From: Sulfuricella sp.
GTDB lineage: Bacteria > Pseudomonadota > Gammaproteobacteria > Burkholderiales > Sulfuricellaceae
Length of the DNA: 64,000 bases
Assembly: GCA_041651995.1 (NCBI GenBank)
Contig: JBAZID010000008.1
Location: 48,271-112,270, forward strand
Reading direction: 5' to 3'
Made by a program: the position numbers and the translations under genes. Positions 42,146 through 49,110 of this stretch are shown here, piece by piece. Within the stretch, counting starts at the first letter, position 1. Each line of letters begins with the position of its first letter. The notes beneath the pieces were generated by a model. The model had not been told where the DNA came from. It ran no database searches and saw only the letters and a list, made by a program, of their open reading frames with translations.

Positions 42146-42703
42146 CTATTCACGCACCGGGTGCTTCGACAATTTCCTTTGCAGAGTGCGGCGATGCATC
42201 TTCAGTGCACGCGCCGTAGCTGAAATGTTGCCCTGGTGCTCCGCCAGCACGCGCTGGATATGTTCCCACTCGAGGCGGTCCACGGATAGCGGCTGGGGCG
42301 TGACCGGCACTTCCTCGTCGCCGCCCTCGCGCTCGAACGCCGCAATGATCTGGTCCGCATCGGCCGGTTTGGCGAGATAGTGGGTCGCGCCCAGCTTGAT
42401 CGCTTCCACCGCGGTCGCGATGCTGGCGAAGCCGGTCAACATGACAATGCGCGTTTCCTCGTCCAGCTCCTTGAGGCGCTTGACCAGCACCAGGCCAGAC
42501 GGACCGGGCATTTTCAGGTCCACCACGGCGAATTCGGGCGGGCTGGATTCGGCCAGGGAAAGTGCCGTTTCCACCTCATGCGCCACCGTCACGTCGAAGC
42601 CGCGCCGCGTCAGCGCCTTCTTTAGCACGTGGCAGAAGGTTTCGTCATCATCCACCAGCAACAGGCTGGGGTGGTCATTCGGGAATTGGGTTTCGTTGGT
42701 CAT
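42146..42703 (-). CDS. regA: Redox response regulator RegA/PrrA/ActR family
   Basis: 185 residues. Receiver domain with phospho-acceptor Asp in FAVVDLKMPGPSG and acidic pocket LLVDDDETF. The C-terminal Fis-like helix-turn-helix NISATARALKMHRRTLQRKL is the strongly conserved RegA/PrrA/RegR DNA-binding sequence. The ATG overlaps the regB stop (ATGA). RegA family members regulate respiration, carbon and nitrogen genes with redox state. Candidate binding boxes lie upstream of regB and of the metal-uptake genes. Confidence 0.92.
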   Translation of the reverse strand: MTNETQFPNDHPSLLLVDDDETFCHVLKKALTRRGFDVTVAHEVETALSLAESSPPEFAVVDLKMPGPSGLVLVKRLKELDEETRIVMLTGFASIATAVEAIKLGATHYLAKPADADQIIAAFEREGGDEEVPVTPQPLSVDRLEWEHIQRVLAEHQGNISATARALKMHRRTLQRKLSKHPVRE

Positions 42704-43974
42704 GGTTTGATCAGCAGTTTAGTCAGGGGTAAAGAGATCCGGGTCAGCGCGCCGCCACCCTCACGGTTGGTCAGCAGCACCTTGCCGCCAAAGCGCTCGA
42801 TGGTCGCGTTGGCAAGAAACAGCCCGATGCCGAAGCCGTGGCCCTTGGTGGTGAAGAAAGGCTGCCCCGCCCGCTGCTGCACTTCCGGCGCGAGGCCCGG
42901 CCCGCGATCGCGGATTTCCATCCGCAGCTCATTGTCCTGCCAGTGGCCGAGGATTTCCACGCTGTGAGGCGAGGCATCGGCGGCATTGTTGAGCAGATTG
43001 ATCAAGGCCTGCGTCAGGGTCTGGTCGGCGATGATCCTCGGCGCAGGCAGGGCCCCCTGCCACTCGGCTTCCATGGCCACACCGGGTCTGACCAGCTGCC
43101 ATTTCTCAAGCAGATCGTCGAAGTAATGGTTCAGCGGCTGTGCCGCCGCATCCTCGGCCCGTCCCTGCCCGGCGGCGGCGAGCATGTTGGAGAGGATGTG
43201 CTTGCAGTTGTCCACCTGCTGCCGCAGCAGGCGCAGATCTTCCACCAGCGCCGGTTCGGCGGCATAGTCCTGCTGCAGCTCGGTAGTCACCACCGCCATG
43301 GTCGCCAGCGGCGTTCCCAGCTCGTGCGCCGCCCCGGCCGCCAGCGTTCCCAGCGCCACGATGCGCTCGTTGCGCAGGGTCTCCTCGCGCGCCGCAGCCA
43401 GCGCCCGGTCGCGCTCCTTGACCGCATTGGCCATACGCACCACGAAAAAGGCAATCAGAAAGGCGGAGAGCACGAAGGTCAGCCACATGCCGGTCAGGTG
43501 CAGATAGACCGCCGTGTTGAAATCGCCATTCCTGGGCATGAGCGGATAGTAGTTGAACATCAGCAGGGTATAGCAGGCCGCCGTGAGCACCGCCATGGAC
43601 CAGGTATACATGCCGGGAAGCGTGATCGCGGCAATCACCAGCGGCACCAGGTAGAAGGACACCAGCGGATTGGTCGAGCCGCCGGCGTAATACAGCAGCA
43701 CCGTGATGGCCAGCACGTCCACCAGCAACTGGGCAAAAAACTCTGCGTCCGCCACCGGCCAGTGCTGGCGCAAGCGCCACAAGCTAAACAGGTTGACCAG
43801 CGTCAGCAGGGCGATCACCGCAAACAGGGGCGGCAGCGGCAAAGGCAATTCCAGCACCCGGACAGCCAGCACCCCGGCCAGCAGCAGGCCGCCGATCATG
43901 AAGCTGCGCAGCACCAGGATGCGACGCAAATTGCTGCTTGAGGGCGCCGGCATGGGCGCGTCTTGTCCGAACAT
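42700..43974 (-). CDS. regB: Redox sensor histidine kinase RegB/PrrB/ActS family
   Basis: 424 residues. Six membrane segments in residues about 15-190, with YYAGGSTNPLVSFYLVPL resembling the quinone-binding GGxxNPF motif of RegB. H-box AAHELGTPLATMAVV; then a conserved Cys in RQQVDNCKHILSNML at the place of the redox-active RegB cysteine; N, G1 and G2 boxes in INLLNNAADAS, EIRDRGPGL and GHGFGIGLF. It phosphorylates RegA according to quinone-pool redox state. Confidence 0.92.
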   Translation of the reverse strand: MFGQDAPMPAPSSSNLRRILVLRSFMIGGLLLAGVLAVRVLELPLPLPPLFAVIALLTLVNLFSLWRLRQHWPVADAEFFAQLLVDVLAITVLLYYAGGSTNPLVSFYLVPLVIAAITLPGMYTWSMAVLTAACYTLLMFNYYPLMPRNGDFNTAVYLHLTGMWLTFVLSAFLIAFFVVRMANAVKERDRALAAAREETLRNERIVALGTLAAGAAHELGTPLATMAVVTTELQQDYAAEPALVEDLRLLRQQVDNCKHILSNMLAAAGQGRAEDAAAQPLNHYFDDLLEKWQLVRPGVAMEAEWQGALPAPRIIADQTLTQALINLLNNAADASPHSVEILGHWQDNELRMEIRDRGPGLAPEVQQRAGQPFFTTKGHGFGIGLFLANATIERFGGKVLLTNREGGGALTRISLPLTKLLIKP

Positions 43975-44031
43975 GCTTGGATTCCGCTAAAAACGGGTGA
44001 ATTGTAATCTCAAGGCCAGGCTTTGTGCGCC

Positions 44032-44061
44032 GTGGCATTTTGTCACGCGGCATCAGGTCAT
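44032..44061. promoter_or_regulatory. Tandem RegA-like boxes upstream of regB and sel1 gene
   Basis: GTGGCATTTTGTCAC (44032-44046) matches 10 of 11 fixed positions of the RegR-type consensus GNGRCRTTNNGNCGC (from memory); the adjacent GCGGCATCAGGTCAT (44047-44061) matches 8. They end 2-3 bp before a possible -35 (TTTGCC, 44064-44069) with -10 TATGAT (44086-44091) reading toward the sel1 gene, and lie about 60-90 bp upstream of regB on the other strand. Confidence 0.55.
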
Positions 44062-44135
44062 ATTTTGCCTATACCCCGACCCCGCTATGATTTCCGCTTG
44101 CCAATCAACCTGCACAGATTAAGGAGATAGCCAAA

Positions 44136-44606
44136 ATGATCCCGCCCCGCCTTGCCCGCCTGCTTGCCTTTGTACCACTTCTACTCGCTCTGGGTGCAAC
44201 AGCCGCCCATGCCGGCACCGAAGAGGATTTTGACCGCGGCGCTGCTGCGCACCGGCAACAGGACTACAAAACCGCTTTCAAGATCTGGCTGGGCCTGGCC
44301 GAAAAAGGGCAGGCAGATGCCCAGTACAACGTGGCGCGCATGCTGCAGGACGGTGATGGCGCGGCACAGAACCCTGTCGAAGCCATGAGATGGTACCGCA
44401 AGGCGGCAGAGCAGGGCGACCAGGAATCCCAATACTACCTCGGCCTGATGTACCTGCGCGGTGAAGGCGTGGCCGTGAATGAAGCGGAAGCGCAAAAATG
44501 GTTCGCCATGAACCGCAAGCATCACACCATGCATCACAACCATGCGCAGTGGGAAAAATGGCAGCGGCAGTTGGCGGAGATGAACCGGGGCATACTGCGC
44601 CAATAA
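44136..44606 (+). CDS. Secreted Sel1-repeat protein
   Basis: 156 residues. Signal peptide MIPPRLARLLAFVPLLLALGATAAHA; three Sel1-like repeats (FKIWLGLAEKGQADAQYNVARMLQDGDG, AMRWYRKAAEQGDQESQYYLGLMYLRGEG, then a degenerate KWFAMNRKH). The His-rich KHHTMHHNHAQWEKW near the C-terminus could bind metal. RBS AAGGAGA. Sel1 proteins are adaptor scaffolds; the partner is unknown. Confidence 0.85.
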   Translation: MIPPRLARLLAFVPLLLALGATAAHAGTEEDFDRGAAAHRQQDYKTAFKIWLGLAEKGQADAQYNVARMLQDGDGAAQNPVEAMRWYRKAAEQGDQESQYYLGLMYLRGEGVAVNEAEAQKWFAMNRKHHTMHHNHAQWEKWQRQLAEMNRGILRQ

Positions 44607-44637
44607 GTAGCACGGGGCAAATCCTGGCAGCAGAAAA

Positions 44638-44651
44638 ATGATCCTGATCAA
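44638..44651. promoter_or_regulatory. FNR-like site upstream of receptor 1
   Basis: ATGATCCTGATCAA matches TTGAT-N4-ATCAA in 9 of 10 positions. The identical 14-mer occurs upstream of receptor 2 (48714-48727) at the same distance (about 40 bp) from the tandem palindromes. FNR-type regulators respond to anoxia; binding is not shown. Confidence 0.5.
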
Positions 44652-44690
44652 GTTTTCTTAACGCCGCTCCCGCAAGCGCACCAAAAACAT

Positions 44691-44720
44691 GCGACTTGTT
44701 GTCGCGCGGCACCATGCCGC
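44691..44720. promoter_or_regulatory. Tandem RegA-like palindromes and conserved leader, receptor 1
   Basis: GCGACTTGTTGTCGC (44691-44705) is followed directly by GCGGCACCATGCCGC (44706-44720). Reading the better strand, they match 9 and 10 of 11 fixed consensus positions. Downstream, AGGGAACTTTCGCCTTTAAC is identical in the receptor 2 leader; TAACAT (44745-44750) could be the -10, placing the boxes against the -35. Confidence 0.55.
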
Positions 44721-44811
44721 ATTTTTTTAGGGAACTTTCGCCTTTAACATGCGACGCTTGAAATAAGGATATGCACATCCACAAAATAACGCTAATTTTA
44801 CGGAGAAAAAA

Positions 44812-47103
44812 ATGCCCAACATAAAACCCAGCAGCCGCCTTATCGCGGATGTTTATGCCGGAGCAGTATGGAGTGTCATTGCCTATGGCGATCGTGTCAA
44901 AACCCACACGAGAAGAAATCCTGCAAAATTCAGCATCAAACCACTCGCTGTTGCATTGCTGGGCACACTGCCTATAGGAGTATTTGCCCAGCCAGCGATT
45001 GGGGATACTGTTGTGACGCTGCCCGAGGTGACAGTCAAGAGCACAGTCTCCAGCGAAAAACTCTTGATCGACGAGCCATCGACGACCGGCTCCAGACTTG
45101 GACTTACGCCGAGGGAAACGCCGGCCTCGGTCACCATCGTTGATCGTGACACAATCGAGCAACGGGGGGCCACGGATACCCAGGAAATTCTGAAAAGCAT
45201 TCCTGGTGTCACGGCCGCATCGCCTCCTGGGTCTGCCGGTTCCGTGTTTTACCGTGGGTTCGGCGCATCATCGCTCACCCAGCTATTCAATGGCATCACG
45301 GTTCAATACGATGCGATTGCGGCCCGGCCGGTCGACAGCTGGATTTACGACCGCGTCGAGGCGATTGGCGGCCCCTCCACCTTCCTGTTTGGAGCTGGCG
45401 CTGTAGGCGGTTCGATCAATTACATCACCAAGCTGGCGAGTCGCGAAGGAGACTTCACACAGGCGCGTGCAAGTTACGGCTCATATGACACAACCCAACT
45501 TTCTCTCGGAGTGAACCGGCGGCTGGGGAGTGGTGAGGGGGTAAAGAACTACTTGCGCGCGGACGTCAATCGTTCCGCCTCAAACGGGTATGTCGATGGA
45601 AACAAGCGCGAGGCCTGGACAAGCGCGTTTTCATTGTTGACCGACATTACTCCACGGCTTTCGCACACCCTGGCTCTGGAGTATCAGAGCGAGAATGTCG
45701 ACCGCCCCTATTGGGGAACGCCGCTGCTGAATCCGACCACCGGCGATGGCCGCATCAATCCGGACACGCGCTTCGAGAACTACAACTCGGCGGACGGCAT
45801 ATACGAGCAAACAGTGAAATGGACGCGCTCGCTTCTCGACTACCACTTTTCCGATGCCACCTCGATTCGTAACACGCTTTATCACTATGACGCCCTGCGT
45901 GATTACCGGAACGTGGAAGTTTACAAATACAACCCCACCAACACGGCCGTCATCCGGTCTGCCGCATATCTGACCCGCCACGATCAGGAATTGACCGGCG
46001 ATCGGGTTGAATTGACGCACAAATCCCAGCTCGCGGGCATGCCTTCGGACTGGGCCGCCGGATTTGACTACAGCGTCAACAACCAGACCCGTTTTCCACG
46101 CTCAGTTTCCGGGACGGTCAGCACCGTTGACCCGATCAACTTTACCACCGAGTCTTTCTTCAGCATTCCGGGGATGATTCCGGGATTTAATCCGGACCGG
46201 AGCAACAAGGTAACAACGCTCGCGCTTTTTCTCGAAAACCGGACGAAACTTTCAAACACGCTTTCGCTGGTTACCGGGCTGAGGCATGATCAGATCGATC
46301 TTGAAGTAACCAATCATCGCACCGTTACCGCGACGGACCCCGCGTACTTCAAGCAAACCTATAGCCCGACAACCGGTCGTGTCGGCCTGGTCTATGACAT
46401 TACCCCGACAGCCAACGCCTACGTCCAGTACAGCACCGCCGCCGACCCACCCGCCGGCATCCTGACGACGGCAAGCTTCAGTCAGGTGCAGAATTTTGAC
46501 CTGACCACCGGCGATCAGCTTGAAGTCGGCAGTAAGTTCGATTTCCTTCAGGGACGAGGAGTGGCCACGATCGCAGCCTACGAAATCACACGGAAAAATA
46601 TTGCGATCACCGATCCCAATAATCCGGGAACAACAATCCCGGTAGGACAGCAATCTTCACGCGGGATTGAACTGGCCGCCTCCCTGAAAGTGACCCGTGA
46701 CTTGACGGCCCAGGGTAACTTATCCTTTGTCGACGCGCAGTACGATGACTTCATGGAAAAAGTGGGTGCTGTTGCGGTTTCGCGCGCAGGCAACACGCCA
46801 ACCAACGTTCCCGCACGCGTCGCCAATCTCTGGCTGACTTACAGCTTCACCCCTGAGTGGCAGGCGGGCATCGATGCACGCTATGTATCGTCGCGTTATG
46901 GCAACACCGCAAATACCATCAGCGACCCGGCCTATACACTGTACGGCGCTTTTGCGTCTTACCGGCTCCAGAAGAACAGCAGCCTGACAGCCCGTATCCG
47001 TAATCTGACCGACGAGGTGTACGCTGCATCGGTCACGGGATCGCCCATGTTCTATCTCGGGGCGCCGCGCACATTTGAAGTTGCCTACCAAGGCAACTTC
47101 TGA
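44812..47103 (+). CDS. TonB-dependent siderophore-type receptor (receptor 1)
   Basis: 763 residues with RBS CGGAG. A long N-terminal region (47 residues before the hydrophobic IKPLAVALLGTLPIGVFA) suggests an extended signal peptide. TonB box-like LPEVTVKST; plug ETPASVTIVDRDTIEQRGATDTQEILKSIPGV and GPSTFLFGAGAVGGSINYITK; then a 22-strand barrel ending in FEVAYQGNF. Plug features resemble ferric-siderophore receptors. The PepSY gene 11 nt downstream supports iron-siderophore reduction, but the ligand is unproven. Confidence 0.88.
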   Translation: MPNIKPSSRLIADVYAGAVWSVIAYGDRVKTHTRRNPAKFSIKPLAVALLGTLPIGVFAQPAIGDTVVTLPEVTVKSTVSSEKLLIDEPSTTGSRLGLTPRETPASVTIVDRDTIEQRGATDTQEILKSIPGVTAASPPGSAGSVFYRGFGASSLTQLFNGITVQYDAIAARPVDSWIYDRVEAIGGPSTFLFGAGAVGGSINYITKLASREGDFTQARASYGSYDTTQLSLGVNRRLGSGEGVKNYLRADVNRSASNGYVDGNKREAWTSAFSLLTDITPRLSHTLALEYQSENVDRPYWGTPLLNPTTGDGRINPDTRFENYNSADGIYEQTVKWTRSLLDYHFSDATSIRNTLYHYDALRDYRNVEVYKYNPTNTAVIRSAAYLTRHDQELTGDRVELTHKSQLAGMPSDWAAGFDYSVNNQTRFPRSVSGTVSTVDPINFTTESFFSIPGMIPGFNPDRSNKVTTLALFLENRTKLSNTLSLVTGLRHDQIDLEVTNHRTVTATDPAYFKQTYSPTTGRVGLVYDITPTANAYVQYSTAADPPAGILTTASFSQVQNFDLTTGDQLEVGSKFDFLQGRGVATIAAYEITRKNIAITDPNNPGTTIPVGQQSSRGIELAASLKVTRDLTAQGNLSFVDAQYDDFMEKVGAVAVSRAGNTPTNVPARVANLWLTYSFTPEWQAGIDARYVSSRYGNTANTISDPAYTLYGAFASYRLQKNSSLTARIRNLTDEVYAASVTGSPMFYLGAPRTFEVAYQGNF

Positions 47104-47114
47104 GCAAGTCGGTT

Positions 47115-48644
47115 GTGAAGCGCTACCTCTTTCTGACGCACCGCTGGCTTGGAATCGCATTGTGCCTGTTTATGGCAATGTGGTTCCTTTCTGGCGTCGT
47201 CATGATGTATGTGGGCTATCCCAAACTCTCCGCTTCGGAGCGACTAGAGCGCTTGCCGGCTCTTGATTCGACAGGCTGTTGCATAAGCCTTGGCGAAGCA
47301 ATGGCGGCAACCGGGAAAGACGAGAATCCGAAAGGAGTACGCTTGACGTCGGTTGCCGACGTGCCACGCTTCATTTTCACATTCGACAAACAGCGAGTCG
47401 TTTCGGTCAATGCGCAGAATGGAAAAGGGATAAACGACATATCAGCATCTGAAGCGGTTGAAGCGGCCTCTGTTTTTTCGAAAGGGCAGAAAGTAAAGTA
47501 TCTGGATCTGGTTCAGGAGGACGCATGGACTCACTCAAAGGCTCTTGATATACACCGCCCGTTGCATCGAATCGAGGTGCAGGATGAAGACGCAACGATG
47601 CTTTACGTTTCCTCACGCACCGGAGAGGTCATTCGTGACGCAACCGCGGTTGAGCGGGGCTGGAATTGGGTTGGGGCCTGGATACATCTCCTCTACCCAT
47701 TTCGGGGTGGTGCGCTTGACAAGCACTGGCACGACATTGTCGTGTATACCTCCCTGCTTGCGACGGTTCTGGCTGTCAGCGGGCTCGTAATCGGCGTAAT
47801 GCGATGGCGGTTCACAGGGTGTTACAGCAATTCATCAAAATCTCCTTACCGCGCACCGTTCATGCGCTGGCATCATCTGTTTGGCCTGGCTTTCGGGGTA
47901 TTTGCAATCACCTGGATTTTTAGCGGGCTGATGTCGATGAACCCATGGAAAGTATTTGATTCCGGAGGGAAACCTCTGAATGAACTGGCGTATTCCGGCG
48001 GTGCAATCGAGGCGGAAAATTTTCCGGTCGATTTGCATGGACTTCTGAAAAACCCCCAATTGCAAGACAGACCCGCGCGCGAAATCGAGTGGCGAATATT
48101 CGACGGCAAGGGCTACCTTATCGCTTTTGACGGCAGTAACCGGACAAGCATCATTCCCGTCTCAAAGGATGAGCCCCCTCTTGCCATGTTTCCGCTGGAC
48201 CGTCTGGAATTGGCGGGGGCCCGGCTGATTCCGGGCGCTCGAATCGCAAGCAGCGAAATTCTTCGCGAGTATGACTTTTACTATTACCCCCGGGCTTCTC
48301 AGGCAATGCTTGGGCACATGGATAGACGCCTGCCTGTCATGCGTTTGAAGTTTGATGATCCCAATTCGACCTGGGTGCATCTTGATCCCTACACCGGAAC
48401 TGTCGTCGGAAAACTGGACACGTACCAGCGAGTCAAACGCTGGCTCTTCACCCTTTTGCACAATTGGGATTGGATGCCCCTGCTGGACCGGCGCCCGCTT
48501 TGGGACGTGCTTCTTATCGTGCTGAGCCTCGGAGGCTTCTTGGTGAGTTGTACTGGAATCGTGATTGGCTGGCACAGGCTGAAACGAAAGCAGGGGAAGC
48601 CTGACCGCAAAAATCCTCCCATAACGGACACCAGCAATGCGTAA
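47115..48644 (+). CDS. PepSY-associated transmembrane protein
   Basis: 509 residues with four membrane segments: N-terminal FLTHRWLGIALCLFMAMWFLSGVVMMYVG, a middle pair (IVVYTSLLATVLAVSGLVIGVMRWR; MRWHHLFGLAFGVFAITWIFSGLM) and a C-terminal one (DVLLIVLSLGGFLVSCTGIVIGW). PepSY-like periplasmic segments lie between, with a C55-C56 pair. Histidines at membrane edges (HRWLG, HRPLHR, WHHLFG, LLHNWDW) could bind haem or metal. Such proteins accompany siderophore receptors as ferric reductases or metal-release factors. Only 11 nt separates it from receptor 1. Confidence 0.85.
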   Translation: MKRYLFLTHRWLGIALCLFMAMWFLSGVVMMYVGYPKLSASERLERLPALDSTGCCISLGEAMAATGKDENPKGVRLTSVADVPRFIFTFDKQRVVSVNAQNGKGINDISASEAVEAASVFSKGQKVKYLDLVQEDAWTHSKALDIHRPLHRIEVQDEDATMLYVSSRTGEVIRDATAVERGWNWVGAWIHLLYPFRGGALDKHWHDIVVYTSLLATVLAVSGLVIGVMRWRFTGCYSNSSKSPYRAPFMRWHHLFGLAFGVFAITWIFSGLMSMNPWKVFDSGGKPLNELAYSGGAIEAENFPVDLHGLLKNPQLQDRPAREIEWRIFDGKGYLIAFDGSNRTSIIPVSKDEPPLAMFPLDRLELAGARLIPGARIASSEILREYDFYYYPRASQAMLGHMDRRLPVMRLKFDDPNSTWVHLDPYTGTVVGKLDTYQRVKRWLFTLLHNWDWMPLLDRRPLWDVLLIVLSLGGFLVSCTGIVIGWHRLKRKQGKPDRKNPPITDTSNA

Positions 48645-48713
48645 AAACTCTCGTTGTTGTTGGGAATCTGGCCGGAACAAACCCAGCAGGCGCAGTATTT
48701 TTGGATATAAAAA

Positions 48714-48727
48714 ATGATCCTGATCAA
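48714..48727. promoter_or_regulatory. FNR-like site upstream of receptor 2
   Basis: ATGATCCTGATCAA, identical to 44638-44651 and flanked by the same AAA and GTTT. It lies 40 bp upstream of the tandem palindromes. Confidence 0.5.
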
Positions 48728-48767
48728 GTTTCCGCTACTTAACCCTGCTTCCTGATCCCATCGCGGT

Positions 48768-48797
48768 GCGGCATATTGCCGCGCGACGCCATGCCGC
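48768..48797. promoter_or_regulatory. Tandem RegA-like palindromes and conserved leader, receptor 2
   Basis: GCGGCATATTGCCGC (48768-48782) is followed directly by GCGACGCCATGCCGC (48783-48797); each matches 10 of 11 fixed positions on its better strand. The following leader shares AGGGAACTTTCGCCTTTAAC with receptor 1. The 465-bp gap 48645-49110 thus holds a regulatory region and a short open frame (48889-49074), and nothing else I can identify. Confidence 0.55.
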
Positions 48798-48888
48798 ATG
48801 TTTTTAGGGAACTTTCGCCTTTAACATTCGCCGCTCGATTGCGGATATACCGCTCCCGATAACAGGGCGCCGCTTTCCGGGAGAGGAA

Positions 48889-49074
48889 ATGCCGCACAAC
48901 AAAACAATTAAGTCAAATCACAGGACACTGCGCGCCAGTCAGGTATTTGCACGCCGGCCGGGCCACGCCCTGCCAAAAGGCAGGCCGATATTCTCGCCCT
49001 GGCGCAGCGGGCGGGGGGATGAAGATCGCTTTTGTTGCCGAAGCTGCGCGTATAGAGGCCCAGATGGCGCATAG
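48889..49074 (+). CDS. Short open frame in the leader of receptor 2 (uncertain)
   Basis: 61 codons (MPHNKTIKSNHRTLRASQVFARRPGH...RFCCRSCAY...) with an excellent RBS (GGGAGAGGAA before ATG). Its position relative to the conserved leader equals that of the receptor 1 start (CGGAGAAAAAA-ATG-CCCAAC). It may be a leader peptide, or the remains of an old receptor N-terminus after the real start moved to 49111. It contains Cys-Cys and Cys-rich residues near the end. Not recognised as any family. Confidence 0.3.
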   Translation: MPHNKTIKSNHRTLRASQVFARRPGHALPKGRPIFSPWRSGRGDEDRFCCRSCAYRGPDGA

Positions 49075-49110
49075 AGAACCCAAGCAAATACTAAAGAGGA
49101 GTTAAGTACC

